Positions 18,807-28,295 are shown, numbered from the stretch's first letter. The stretch is DNA of 64,000 nt from Lacticaseibacillus brantae DSM 23927 (GCF_001436115.1 NZ_AYZQ01000005.1:62001-126000); one strand, 5' to 3'. The notes: generated by a model from the sequence alone, not told the origin. A program made the numbers and translations.

Positions 18807-18836
18807 GGGACAATGTAAGCGCTTTTGTGATATGAT
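18807..18836 (+). promoter_or_regulatory. Promoter with internal cre-like site
   Basis: GGGACA (18807-18812) and TATGAT (18831-18836) are 18 bases apart. Between them TGTAAGCGCTTTTG (18814-18827) matches the catabolite-responsive element except near its end. This suggests CcpA repression of the DHFR-like gene. Confidence 0.55.
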
Positions 18837-18865
18837 TAACGTATTCAAACAAGGGAGTTGGTCAT

Positions 18866-19393
18866 ATGAGTGAACGCAAGGTAATCCTGTACTTGGCTGA
18901 AAGTTTAGACGGTTTTATCGCCGAAACCGATGGTGGGGTCGATTGGCTCCAGAATAATTCCAGCGCCGCTGATTTGGCTTATCAACAATTCTACCGGAGC
19001 ATCGACACGGTGCTTATGGGCCGCAAAACGTACCAACGGGCCTTGCAATTAGCGGGCAGTTATCCGTACCAAGATAAGGAAAGTTACGTTTTCTCCACCA
19101 CTTTGCACAATACTGACGACCCCAGCACGGTCGTGGCCGGCAACATTCCAGAATTTGTTCGCAAACTCAAAAACCAACCTGGTAAAGATATTTGGCTGGT
19201 TGGTGGGGCCGATATTTTCACCGATCTGCTTAAAGAGGACTTGATTGATCGCTTGATGATTACGATTGCCCCGGTTTTATTGGGAGAAGGGATTTCTCTT
19301 GTCGCGTCGCAACTGACCGACGTGCCGTTGAATCTGATTGAAAGCCAGCAATTTGACCAATTCGTGCAACTCACTTACGACGTCAAAAAATAA
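18866..19393 (+). CDS. Dihydrofolate reductase family protein (RibD C-terminal type)
   Basis: 175 residues. MSERKVILYLAESLDGFIA and IDTVLMGRKTYQ, then DIWLVGGADI near residue 112, are typical of the RibD C-terminal/YyaP-like branch of the dihydrofolate reductase fold. It is predicted to be an NADPH-dependent reductase; the substrate is unknown and it is not the housekeeping DHFR. CAAGGGAG precedes the ATG, and an intrinsic terminator follows at 19404. Confidence 0.87.
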   Translation: MSERKVILYLAESLDGFIAETDGGVDWLQNNSSAADLAYQQFYRSIDTVLMGRKTYQRALQLAGSYPYQDKESYVFSTTLHNTDDPSTVVAGNIPEFVRKLKNQPGKDIWLVGGADIFTDLLKEDLIDRLMITIAPVLLGEGISLVASQLTDVPLNLIESQQFDQFVQLTYDVKK

Positions 19394-19403
19394 GTACCAG
19401 ACA

Positions 19404-19438
19404 AACAGCCATTCCGGTTTGGGAAGGGCTGTTTTTTT
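19404..19438 (+). terminator. Terminator of the DHFR-like gene
   Basis: AACAGCC-A-TTCC pairs with GGGAA-GGGCTGTT and is followed by seven T. Confidence 0.85.
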
Positions 19439-19460
19439 GGCCAAAATTCAGTTTTTAAGA

Positions 19461-19492
19461 TTGACATGAGAAAACAATAAGTGCATTCTCAT
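19461..19492 (+). promoter_or_regulatory. Promoter region with inverted repeat for the 19528 exporter
   Basis: A perfect -35 TTGACA (19461-19466) is followed at 17 bases by CATTCT as a weak -10. The inverted repeat ATGAGAA (19466-19472) and TTCTCAT (19486-19492) spans the whole spacer, so a dimeric regulator could cover the promoter. Confidence 0.5.
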
Positions 19493-19527
19493 TTAAAACA
19501 TCACCCTAACTCTTGGAGGAGATTCGT

Positions 19528-21129
19528 ATGAAAACAGTGATTAGACCTTATCGATTGCGTTTTGCCGGTTTGGGCTTCATTGCTTTGATTAATATTGTGG
19601 CCGCAACTGGGAGCGCGGTCGTCTTAACTATCGCGATTAATGCCATCCTTGCGCGCAACATGGCGCAATTCTTCTTATGGATGCTGGCTTCATTTGGGTG
19701 TTTTGTCATCGCCAAAATCTGCGATTACATCAGCGGCGTTGGCTTTGAACGGACGGTCCAGGCCATCAATCATGATGTTCGCCAAGCGGTCTTGCAAGAT
19801 ACCACCTCGTCGTACGCCAAGATTCTGACCTACGACCAGAACGCCGGTTTAAACCTGTTGACCAATGATATTGTCATCTTAACGAACAAATACTTCTATG
19901 GTCGCTTTAGGGCATTCCAGTCGGCAGCGAGCGTGATTATGGCGGGGATTGCGCTTCTCGCCTACCATTGGTCGCTCATTTTGACAGCCTTGGTGCTGGC
20001 CGCCTTACTGTTGGTGGCGCCGCAATTGGCCCAAGCCCGCTTAGAAGGGATTACCGCCGTCATCTCCAAGGCCAATGAGAACCTAACTGCCCAAGTCAAA
20101 GATTGGACGGCCGGACTGACCGAACTCTACTGGAACGGAGCGCTGCATCGGCTGTGGCCGATTTTGCAAAAACCGGCTCACGATGTTGAACAGGCCAACG
20201 TCCGAGAACAACAAATTGGCAAGTCGCTTTCTGCCGCCCTCGAATTACTCGATTTATTTTCGCAGGTAGTGCTATTGGCCTTGTGTGGCTTCTTGGCCAT
20301 TATTGGGACAGTGTCTTTCGGCGTGGTTGTCAGCACCGGCAATCTGGCCGGCCAAATTTTTGGTGCCAGTGCCCAATTTGCCCTCAATCTCGGGTCAATC
20401 GCCCAGGGCAAGGCCATCGCGGCCAAGCTTGATCCCATTTTGACGGCTACCGCCCAGCCAGAAGCCGCGGGCACCGCCCATCTCGACTTGCAAGCACCTG
20501 TCGCCATCAGTGCCCAAGGCTTGAGCTATGAATTTGCCACCCACCAAACCGTCAGTTTCCCCGACTTCACGATTCATCCTGGCCAAAAAGTCGCCATCCT
20601 CGGTGAAAGTGGCCGCGGGAAAACAACGCTCACCAATATCATCACCGGGACCTACCCCAACTATTCAGGCTCCCTCGTCTTACAGGACACAGAAGTCAGT
20701 CAATTGGATCCCCAGGATCTGAATGCCCTCATCGGTGTGATGAACCAGACCCCGACATTGTTCCCGACAAGCTTGAAAGAAAACGTCTTACTCTTTGACA
20801 ATCAATTGGCGCCGGCACTGGCCACCACGCTTGGCAGTGTCAATTTAGCAACCAAGGTTTCAGAGTTACCTGAGCAAGAAGAGACTCAGGTCAATCCAGA
20901 CGGGTCTGAACTGTCCGGTGGGGAGCGCCAACGACTGGCATTGGCACGCGCGCTGATTCGGGACAAGAAGGTACTCGTGATTGATGAAGGCACCTCAGCA
21001 CTGGATTCAGCCAACGAAACTGCGATTGTGAACTACTTACTGGCTCTACCTGATATCACCGTCATTTTAATTACCCACTCAACAAATCAAGCTTTGTTAG
21101 ATCGATTCGATCAGCAAATTGCGCTGTAG
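19528..21129 (+). CDS. ABC exporter, fused permease and ATPase
   Basis: 533 residues. About six transmembrane helices (1 to about 300) precede an ATPase domain with Walker A GESGRGKTT near 358, signature LSGGERQRLALARA near 461 and Walker B VLVIDEGTSALD. It resembles CydC/MsbA-type half transporters, but no partner gene adjoins, so it probably forms a homodimer; the cargo is unknown. TTGGAGGAG precedes the ATG at 19528. The Walker B Glu followed by Gly-Thr (DEGTSALD) is a mild variant of DEATS. Confidence 0.87.
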   Translation: MKTVIRPYRLRFAGLGFIALINIVAATGSAVVLTIAINAILARNMAQFFLWMLASFGCFVIAKICDYISGVGFERTVQAINHDVRQAVLQDTTSSYAKILTYDQNAGLNLLTNDIVILTNKYFYGRFRAFQSAASVIMAGIALLAYHWSLILTALVLAALLLVAPQLAQARLEGITAVISKANENLTAQVKDWTAGLTELYWNGALHRLWPILQKPAHDVEQANVREQQIGKSLSAALELLDLFSQVVLLALCGFLAIIGTVSFGVVVSTGNLAGQIFGASAQFALNLGSIAQGKAIAAKLDPILTATAQPEAAGTAHLDLQAPVAISAQGLSYEFATHQTVSFPDFTIHPGQKVAILGESGRGKTTLTNIITGTYPNYSGSLVLQDTEVSQLDPQDLNALIGVMNQTPTLFPTSLKENVLLFDNQLAPALATTLGSVNLATKVSELPEQEETQVNPDGSELSGGERQRLALARALIRDKKVLVIDEGTSALDSANETAIVNYLLALPDITVILITHSTNQALLDRFDQQIAL

Positions 21130-21135
21130 ACGCGA

Positions 21136-21168
21136 AAACAGCTTCCCAAGCTGGGAAGCTGTTTTTTT
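21136..21168. terminator. Bidirectional terminator between convergent genes
   Basis: AAACAGCTTCCCA pairs with TGGGAAGCTGTTT and is followed by T-runs in both directions; it ends the exporter and the P-type ATPase genes. Confidence 0.88.
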
Positions 21169-21169
21169 G

Positions 21170-23839
21170 TTAGGCTTGTTGCTTGGTTGCCCATCGTGTA
21201 TGCCAATGGCGAATGACTTTATCCAATTCAGCTAACAAGAATGGCACTGTTGCCACCACAATGGCTACCAACCACTCCATACCAGTCAATGGTTCAGTGT
21301 AGAACCATTGCTGCATGAAAGGGACATAGGTCAAGACGAGTTGCAAGCCAATCATTGCTGCGATAATCGCAAAAGCCTTCTGATTGGTGAAGAATGCCTT
21401 CGAGAAGGCCAACGCGTTTGTTCGGATGTTAAACAGATAGAAGATTTTACTGATGACGATGATATTGACCATCATTGTGCTGGCTGTCGCTTGGTCGGCG
21501 CCGACACTCAGCAACCAATCGTAGGCCAGCAAGGAAACGGCGGCCATGGATAACGACACGTACGCCATCTGGAAAACATCGTGGCGATTCATTAGGTGGG
21601 CATGGTTACTACGGGGCGGCCGCAGCATGAGGCCAGCTTCCGCCGGTTCAAAAATGAAGGCAAACTGAATCGTAATTGCAGAGACCATGTTAATCCACAA
21701 CAGTTGTGCTGCCTGCAGCGGCATTTCGCGTTGCAATAGAATAGTCAAAGCCACAATCAGACCCTCAGCAAAAGAAGTCGGCAACAGGAACAGAATACTT
21801 TTGCGGATATTGTCATAAATCCGCCGACCTTCACGAATTGCTGCACTCATGGTGGAGAAATTATCATCGGTCAGAATCATATCAGCCGCATCTTTGGCGA
21901 CGTCTGTCCCTTTGATGCCCATGGCGACCCCAATATCCGCTTGACGAAGCGCCGGCGCATCGTTGACGCCATCCCCAGTCATCGCCGTCACTTGGCCATC
22001 CGCTTGCAAAGCGGCGACAATTTCTAATTTGTTCTGCGGGGTGGTACGGGCAAACACTTGATGGGTACGCGCGGCCACTTGTTGCTGGTCGGCGTCAAGG
22101 GCTTCCCATTCTTGGCCGGTCATGACTTGAATATTATCAGCCAGTCCGAGTTGTTCGCCAATGGTCTTAGCCGTCAACGGATGGTCACCGGTGATCATTT
22201 TGACCGCGACACCAGCTCGGCGCATCTCTTGCAGCGCTTTAACCACTGACGCTTGGGGTGGATCCATAATGCCTGCCACCCCTAAGAAATGAATCCCTTG
22301 GGCAATCAGCTCATGTGTCACTTCCATGACATCGCTGGCCACATCTTGATAACCAACAGCCACAACCCGCTTACCCTCTAATGATAAAGCTTGGACCACC
22401 TGATTCCAGTGGGCCTCATCAAAGTCACCTTGGGCCAGAGGCAACAGCTTATCTGGTGAGCCCTTGATGAACAGACGCTTTTGTCCGGAATCGAGTTGGA
22501 CGAGTTTAGCCATATACCGATAGTCCGAGTCAAATGGCAGCATGTCGATTTCGGTTTCAGGCTGCGCCGTTTCGTAATTGAATTGTTTGTAATACAGGGT
22601 CAAAAAGGCCCCGTCAGTCGGTTCACCGTTGATTTCAAAGCCTTGTTCACCAGAAACAAGCACTGTATCGTTGGCTTCATAACCCGCCTGCAAGAACAGA
22701 CTTAATTGTTCCGTAAGTGGTGCTGGCTGATCGTCCAACATAATCTGGCCACTTGGGGTGTAGCCATCACCAGTCACCGTTAAATGCTCAGATTCCAGAT
22801 AGATATCTTTCACGGTCATTTGGTTCTCAGTCAGCGTCCCCGTTTTATCGGTCGTAATGACGTCCACTGAGCCTAAAGTTTCAACGGCTGGCAGTGTTTT
22901 GACAATTGCATGCTGATTCTTGGCCATGTCGCTAACGCCCATCGCAAGAATCACTGAGGTTGTCGCAGGTAACCCTTCTGGCATTGATCCAACAATCATT
23001 GTCACGACGGCCAAGGCCAAGGCCGAGACCGCATAAATTTGTAGCCACAAACCTAGCCCAAACAGGACCACCGCCACGGCTAACACGACGTAGGAGACAC
23101 TAGAACCTAAGTGATCAATTTCTCGCATCAACGGTGTCTTGCGCGGCTTAACGGCCTGAACTGCTGTTGAAATTTGCCCAATTTGCGTTGCTTGGGCAAT
23201 CGCAGTGACCACACCCAGACCACTCCCATTGGTCACAGCGGTGGTGGCAAAGGCCATATTATGCTGATCTGCCAACGGAATTTCACCGCTTAAGGCAGTG
23301 ATTGTCTTCTCAACTGAGTCAGCTTCACCTGTTAAGGCTGATTCTTGAATCCGCAAGTTATCAGACTCAACAATTCGCAAGTCAGCCGGGACATTATCAC
23401 CAGCTTCCAAGAAGACCACATCTCCAACAACCAAGTCACTGGCTGGAATATCAATCCGCATCCCGTCTCGATACACCGAAGCCTGGGTGGCCATCATTGC
23501 CTTGATCTTAGCTAGGGCATTGGCCGCACTAACCTCTTGGTAATAACCAATGAACGCATTAATAATCACGACAATGGCAATGACGATAGCATCAGAATAG
23601 TGCCGCATCAAAATGGTTAACAAAGCGGCAAAGAGCAAAATGTAAATAATCAGGTTGTTAAATTGGCGCAAGAATATCCGCCACTTGGGGGTGGTCGGAC
23701 TGGTTAATTCATTGTGACCATCTCTGGCCAGACGCGATTGAGCCTCAGTAGCATCGAGTCCTTGTTCAAAATTGCCTTCAGGAAAGTCCTGGGCAAAATC
23801 AGCGACAGCGCGCTGATACGCATGGGTTTTTGTCATCAT
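21170..23839 (-). CDS. P2-type cation-transporting ATPase, ion uncertain
   Basis: 889 residues. It has the N-terminal cation ATPase domain, the A-domain (ESALTGEADSVEK), PEGLP in the fourth membrane helix near 290, the phosphorylation site DKTGT near 330, the hinge TGDGVNDAP near 618 and a C-terminal membrane block. General features point to the Ca2+ (PMCA/SERCA-like) branch. However the sixth helix reads LLWINMVSAITIQFAFIFEP, where calcium pumps have NxxTD, so one of the calcium ligands is missing and the transported ion is open. AAGGAG precedes the ATG at 23839. A leader of about 135 bases lies upstream. Confidence 0.88.
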   Translation of the reverse strand: MMTKTHAYQRAVADFAQDFPEGNFEQGLDATEAQSRLARDGHNELTSPTTPKWRIFLRQFNNLIIYILLFAALLTILMRHYSDAIVIAIVVIINAFIGYYQEVSAANALAKIKAMMATQASVYRDGMRIDIPASDLVVGDVVFLEAGDNVPADLRIVESDNLRIQESALTGEADSVEKTITALSGEIPLADQHNMAFATTAVTNGSGLGVVTAIAQATQIGQISTAVQAVKPRKTPLMREIDHLGSSVSYVVLAVAVVLFGLGLWLQIYAVSALALAVVTMIVGSMPEGLPATTSVILAMGVSDMAKNQHAIVKTLPAVETLGSVDVITTDKTGTLTENQMTVKDIYLESEHLTVTGDGYTPSGQIMLDDQPAPLTEQLSLFLQAGYEANDTVLVSGEQGFEINGEPTDGAFLTLYYKQFNYETAQPETEIDMLPFDSDYRYMAKLVQLDSGQKRLFIKGSPDKLLPLAQGDFDEAHWNQVVQALSLEGKRVVAVGYQDVASDVMEVTHELIAQGIHFLGVAGIMDPPQASVVKALQEMRRAGVAVKMITGDHPLTAKTIGEQLGLADNIQVMTGQEWEALDADQQQVAARTHQVFARTTPQNKLEIVAALQADGQVTAMTGDGVNDAPALRQADIGVAMGIKGTDVAKDAADMILTDDNFSTMSAAIREGRRIYDNIRKSILFLLPTSFAEGLIVALTILLQREMPLQAAQLLWINMVSAITIQFAFIFEPAEAGLMLRPPRSNHAHLMNRHDVFQMAYVSLSMAAVSLLAYDWLLSVGADQATASTMMVNIIVISKIFYLFNIRTNALAFSKAFFTNQKAFAIIAAMIGLQLVLTYVPFMQQWFYTEPLTGMEWLVAIVVATVPFLLAELDKVIRHWHTRWATKQQA

Positions 23840-24010
23840 TCAAAATTCTCCTTATTCTCAGGGATCAATTCAGCATCAAGGATAGTGCTACTCCCGTCGA
23901 AAATAAGGCCAGTTCAATTGCCTATGTGCACCGTCGTCGTCTTCGGACACAGATTGCCACCTCCAGTTATATTTGTATTCAAGATATCAAATAATTTTAT
24001 TCATTGTCAA
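23840..24010 (-). promoter_or_regulatory. Promoter and long structured leader of the P-type ATPase gene
   Basis: TTGACA (minus strand, 24010-24005) and TATCTT are 18 bases apart, which would give a leader of about 135 bases. Within it a hairpin can form around GTCCGAAGAC (near 23937-23946) with flanking TGTG/CACA and CAAT/ATTG pairs. Further down is GGGAGTAGC (23895-23887). The length and the foldable blocks suggest an RNA regulatory element, but I cannot match it to a known class. Confidence 0.45.
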
Positions 24011-24030
24011 TCAGTCCAAAGCCGGACATC

Positions 24031-24069
24031 AAAAAAGCCAGCCCTCTCGCGTGTTGCGACTTGGCTGAC
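24031..24069 (-). terminator. Terminator of the DUF1002 gene
   Basis: On the minus strand CAGCC and GGCTG close a stem with an inner CGC/GCG helix, followed by six T. Confidence 0.7.
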
Positions 24070-24082
24070 TTCTGACTATCTG

Positions 24083-25063
24083 TTAATTAAATAAGCTTTG
24101 AACCCATGAGACGATACTGTTGAAGAAACTAACGATACTGTCCCAAATTTTTTGCAAGAAGTTACGATTCTCTTGCGTATTCAAGCTGGTGGACAACTTA
24201 TCAAAGATGTTCTTAGCGCTGTTTTGAATACTGTTGGCCAACTTATTGGCTTGGTCTTTAAAGCTGTTGCTGTCCAACGCTCCGGACTTCTGAATCGTGG
24301 TTAAAAGATTAATAATCTGCGTCCGTTGGTTATTGTTAATAATGGTGTTGATGTTGTTTTGGGTCAAGTTACTATCCACAATCTTCCCAATCTGAGCCGA
24401 ATCCAGCATCTTGTTCCCGTTGTTGGACTGAGACGCCATGTCGGACTTCATGCCTGCGACCGCATTGTTCAATTGCTTATCGGTGTAACCATCTTTACCC
24501 TGATTTGCTTGAGTGATTCCAGACAAGGTATTCACTTCTTGTTGGGCCGCATTGATTTGTGAAGCATTCAAGGTCTGGCCGTTATTAGCAAAGGCGGCAT
24601 AGACCCCAGCTAAGGCACCGGAACCATCAATCCGAACGGCACTGGTAATATACAAATTCGCATTGCTAACCCCTGCAGTGAGGGCAGCATTGCGGTACTG
24701 ATCGGCGGTGATGGTGGTGATATTATTCTGGCCATTGTATGGGACGATTTTGACGTTAATCCCACCGTTGCTGGTCTTTTGGACTAACGCGCTTGACCAA
24801 ACCCCAGATGAACTCGTAAAGCTGCTGCCAGATGGATTCAAATACTTCACCAGCGTATCGCCGTTAACCGTCAATTCGGTCGCATTTGATGTCCCTGCGG
24901 CATCGTTCAAGGTACTCAATGTCCCTGATTTCTGATCCGCGGTTAGTGAACTGCCCAAAGTGGCCACTGGAGCTGACCAACTATCATCGGCATGGACGGT
25001 TTGTTGACCCAAACCAATCAAACCCAATGCCAAAACCCCAAAACTAATGAGTAATTTTTTCAT
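24083..25063 (-). CDS. Secreted DUF1002 domain protein
   Basis: 326 residues. A typical signal peptide (MKKLLISFGVLALGLIGLG, cleavage after VHA) is followed by the DUF1002 region: VATLGSSLTADQKSGTLSTL, the ELTVNGDTLVKYL segment and IRIDGSGALAGVYAAF. The function of the family is unknown. The last 25 or so residues (LQKIWDSIVSFFNSIVSWVQ) form a strongly amphipathic, Trp- and Phe-rich helix ending LFN, which could touch the membrane. The start at 25063 follows GGAG; an upstream TTG at 25069 is possible. Monocistronic, with its own terminator. Confidence 0.85.
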   Translation of the reverse strand: MKKLLISFGVLALGLIGLGQQTVHADDSWSAPVATLGSSLTADQKSGTLSTLNDAAGTSNATELTVNGDTLVKYLNPSGSSFTSSSGVWSSALVQKTSNGGINVKIVPYNGQNNITTITADQYRNAALTAGVSNANLYITSAVRIDGSGALAGVYAAFANNGQTLNASQINAAQQEVNTLSGITQANQGKDGYTDKQLNNAVAGMKSDMASQSNNGNKMLDSAQIGKIVDSNLTQNNINTIINNNQRTQIINLLTTIQKSGALDSNSFKDQANKLANSIQNSAKNIFDKLSTSLNTQENRNFLQKIWDSIVSFFNSIVSWVQSLFN

Positions 25064-25113
25064 GCTCAAACTCCATTCTGAATTTAAGATAATTGCTACT
25101 CTTACGTTATACC

Positions 25114-25146
25114 AAAAAAGTGGTGTCGCTGTCTCGACACCACTTT
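25114..25146 (-). terminator. Terminator of the polyphosphate operon
   Basis: AAAGTGGTGTCG pairs with CGACACCACTTT around a short loop, followed by six T on the minus strand, just after the small ppx gene. Confidence 0.88.
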
Positions 25147-25166
25147 AATCTTAACGCTTTTGCAAA

Positions 25167-26102
25167 TTATTTCCGCTCTGCCTCAGTCGCCGTCAAATAT
25201 TCAAACAACGCGCCTTCACGCAGGCCATGCTGCGAGAAAGTAATCCGGTCTGAGTCCAAAAAGGCGAGCATTGTGACCACTGGAACTAAGCCGCCAACAA
25301 TAATATCGGCTCGATATTTGGATAGGCCGGGGATAGCTTTTCGGCCCTCAAGATTTTGATTTAAGACATCGGTAAAAATCGCATTGGCCTCTTTAGCATG
25401 CATCCGATAGCCATGAATATCTTCAAAATTGGCAAAGTTCTCGCGCCGGCGTTCAATCTTGGCCAGGGTCCGATTACTGCCACCCAAGGCGATAATCGGC
25501 AAATTCTGGGCTTGGCGGAGCCACCAGATTCCATTGAAAATATTCTCAATTGCGACAATCAAGTTGAAGACTTCCGATGCGGAAATGACGTCCGCACTCA
25601 AATATTGTTCGGATAAATTGACGGACCCAAAGGGAATGGAGATTAAGTGCTGGAGCTTGCGATTTTGCACCAAAATCAATTCAGTCGAAGCCCCACCCGT
25701 ATCCATAATCAGCGCATTTTGAATGGGTAGTGTATTAACCACGCCCAAGTAGTCATACTCAGCCTCTTTGGTCCCGGCGATAACTTCAATGTCCAAATCA
25801 ACTTCGCGTTTGACCCGTTTTAAGAATTCTTTTTGGTTCTTGGCTTGGCGCGTCGCTGCAGTGGCCACGGCCTTCACGGTCAGGTTATCTAGTTCAGCAT
25901 AGTCTTGTTTAAAGCCCTGCAGTGCGGCAATGGTTCGTGCCATTGCTGGCTCCTGCAAGACTTTATCAGCGCCCATCCCTTCGGATAAACGCACCATTTC
26001 CTTTAACCGACTAATCACATGATAGCTGCCATCCTCATCAATGCGCCACACGGTCAGGCGCGCCGAATTACTGCCTAAATCAATCACTGCAAAATGTTGC
26101 AT
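25167..26102 (-). CDS. ppx: Exopolyphosphatase, Ppx/GppA family (short form)
   Basis: 311 residues. The actin-fold ATPase motifs are intact: VIDLGSNSARL at residues 6-16, the catalytic-Glu region AGTKEAEYDYLG, and the phosphate loop MDTGGASTEL. It releases phosphate from polyphosphate or cleaves pppGpp. GGAGG precedes the ATG. It is last in the ppx2-ppk-ppx operon (29 bases after ppk), pairing polyphosphate breakdown with synthesis. Confidence 0.93.
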   Translation of the reverse strand: MQHFAVIDLGSNSARLTVWRIDEDGSYHVISRLKEMVRLSEGMGADKVLQEPAMARTIAALQGFKQDYAELDNLTVKAVATAATRQAKNQKEFLKRVKREVDLDIEVIAGTKEAEYDYLGVVNTLPIQNALIMDTGGASTELILVQNRKLQHLISIPFGSVNLSEQYLSADVISASEVFNLIVAIENIFNGIWWLRQAQNLPIIALGGSNRTLAKIERRRENFANFEDIHGYRMHAKEANAIFTDVLNQNLEGRKAIPGLSKYRADIIVGGLVPVVTMLAFLDSDRITFSQHGLREGALFEYLTATEAERK

Positions 26103-26130
26103 ATTAGCCTCCTAAACTTCTTCTGACGTT

Positions 26131-28293
26131 CTACGACTGATCTTCAGGTGCTTGCAACGGAATGAAATGTCGATCTTGTTGGGCATCAGGGGCTGCAGGT
26201 GTCTCTGGTGTGGCATTTAACTCATCACCCAAAGTCTTATTATGGGCAATCAGATATTCTTGGACGTCCAGTTGGGCGACCCCACGCAAGTCAGGCCGTT
26301 CCCAAGAATCATCAGCCATTAGAATTCGGGTTTTAACATTGTCCGACCACATCAGTTGATAGAGATTCAAGATGCGTTCACGAATGTCATCTTGCATGAT
26401 TGGAAACAGCAATTCGACTCGGCGACTGAGGTTACGGTTCATCAAGTCAGCACTGGACAAGAAGACTTTCTCTTCGCCATCCGCATAGAAGCAATAAATC
26501 CGGCTATGTTCCAGGAGCCGGCCGACAATGGAGTGGACAGTAATATTGTCCGAAACACCAGGAATCCCAACTTTCAAATTACAGATTCCCCGCACAATTA
26601 GATGAATCTCCACTCCTGCGGCTGACGCCTCGTATAATTTCTGAATCATCGTAGTGTCAGAGAGTGAATTCATTTTCATTTGAATGAACCCCTTGCGACC
26701 GGCCTTCACTGCGGCAATTTCGTCATCCACCCGATCCATAAGGAAGTCACGCAAGGCAAGCGGTGCAATCGCTAATTGGTGGAAATACGGTGGTTCGGAG
26801 AAGCCAGACAACATATTGAAGATGTTGCTGGCATCAATGCCCATTTCAGTATCGGCGGTAAAGAGGCCCATATCTGTATAAAAGTGTGCTGTGACATCAT
26901 TGTAATTCCCTGTGGCCATGTGCATGTACCGACGAATACCGTCTTCTTCTCGCCGGACAACCAGGGCTAATTTGGCATGGGTCTTTAAACCGACCAAGCC
27001 GTAAATGACATGACAGCCTGCCCGCTCAAGTTCTTTAGCCCAGTGAACATTGTTCTCTTCATCAAAACGGGCTTTCAACTCAACCAAAACGGTCACTTGC
27101 TTGCCGTTCTCGGCGGCTTGCTTCAGCGAAGCAATGATTGGCGAACGACTCGAAACCCGATAAAGCGTCATTTTGACCGCCAGCACTTGAGGATCAACCG
27201 CCGCTTGTTGAATAAAGTTTGTCACGGGATTGAAACTGTCATAGGGATGATGCATGAAGACATCCCGTTGGCGAATAACATCAAAAATTGACCCCTCGGC
27301 TAACTCTGGTGCGATATAAGGCGTATAGCTTGGATAGAGCCACTCAGCCTTGGCTTTGACCTGCTTCACGAGACTGTTGATGAACGTTAAATCAATTGGG
27401 CCTTTGATGGCATAGACATCATCTTCGCCAACCTCCAGCCACTTAATCAAGCGTTTGCGCAAATGCTTGCTCATTGTACTTTCAATTTCAAGGCGCATCA
27501 CTTTACCGCGTTGACGCTTCTTGAGTTGTGACTGAATTTCTTTCAACAGATCAGACGCATCTTCTTCCGCCACGTCTAAGTCCATGTCCCGCGTAACTCG
27601 GAATAGTGCCGTATCTTTAATCTCGGCCCCAATAAAGAGTTCACCCACGAACTGGCGAATGACTTCTTCAAGCAGCATGAAGTGATTGGCCTCGTCTGGC
27701 AACCGCAAGACACGCGGGAAAACATCCGGAATTTGGACCATCGCAAACGACCGCGCTTTTTGGCCTTTGCCTTTATCCTCAGGCCGGACTAACCAAATCG
27801 CCAGGTTAAGCGTGTTATTGGCCAAAAACGGAAATGGCCGCGTTGGGTCCACGCCCATCGGGGTCAACACGGGATAGAGTTCTTGATGAAAATAGTCCGT
27901 CACAAATTGTTGCTGATGGCTGGACAATTCCGCAAAATCACGAATCATCACGCCCTCAGTTGCCAACCGCGGCACTAAGGAACGCTGCCACGTATTATAT
28001 TGCTTATCCACCAGGCTGTGGGTCCGCTTGGCAATCGCCAACAATTGGGCTTGTGGGGTTAAACCAGACGCATCGGGTTGATGGTAATCAACCGCCACCA
28101 TTTTGCGCAGTGAGGCCACCCGAATATTAAAGAATTCATCCAAGTTACTTTGGGTGATGGCCAGAAACCGGGCTCGTTCTAATAAGGGATTATTCTTGTC
28201 GCGGGCTTCTTCCAGCACGCGGTCATTGAAGGCCAGCCACGACAATTCACGGTTGGTGAAATATTCAGGTTTTGTAAAATCAGTTATCGCCAT
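26131..28293 (-). CDS. ppk: Polyphosphate kinase 1
   Basis: 720 residues, the usual PPK1 length. The N-terminus has FTNRELSWLAFN. The phosphorylated catalytic His lies in GLKTHAKLALV, and the second essential His in GRLLEHSRIYCF, followed by SSADLMNRNLSRRVE. It polymerises the terminal phosphate of ATP into polyphosphate, an energy and stress store. GGAGG in the end of ppx2 precedes the ATG at 28293, two bases after the ppx2 stop, so the genes are coupled. Confidence 0.96.
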   Translation of the reverse strand: MAITDFTKPEYFTNRELSWLAFNDRVLEEARDKNNPLLERARFLAITQSNLDEFFNIRVASLRKMVAVDYHQPDASGLTPQAQLLAIAKRTHSLVDKQYNTWQRSLVPRLATEGVMIRDFAELSSHQQQFVTDYFHQELYPVLTPMGVDPTRPFPFLANNTLNLAIWLVRPEDKGKGQKARSFAMVQIPDVFPRVLRLPDEANHFMLLEEVIRQFVGELFIGAEIKDTALFRVTRDMDLDVAEEDASDLLKEIQSQLKKRQRGKVMRLEIESTMSKHLRKRLIKWLEVGEDDVYAIKGPIDLTFINSLVKQVKAKAEWLYPSYTPYIAPELAEGSIFDVIRQRDVFMHHPYDSFNPVTNFIQQAAVDPQVLAVKMTLYRVSSRSPIIASLKQAAENGKQVTVLVELKARFDEENNVHWAKELERAGCHVIYGLVGLKTHAKLALVVRREEDGIRRYMHMATGNYNDVTAHFYTDMGLFTADTEMGIDASNIFNMLSGFSEPPYFHQLAIAPLALRDFLMDRVDDEIAAVKAGRKGFIQMKMNSLSDTTMIQKLYEASAAGVEIHLIVRGICNLKVGIPGVSDNITVHSIVGRLLEHSRIYCFYADGEEKVFLSSADLMNRNLSRRVELLFPIMQDDIRERILNLYQLMWSDNVKTRILMADDSWERPDLRGVAQLDVQEYLIAHNKTLGDELNATPETPAAPDAQQDRHFIPLQAPEDQS

Positions 28294-28295
28294 GA

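Noticed and set aside
23887-23895. Mn2+ riboswitch (yybP-ykoY) because of GGGAGTAGC
   Set aside because: The block is only about 48 bases before the start codon, leaving no room for the rest of the aptamer, and the second signature (GCAAGACC) was not found.
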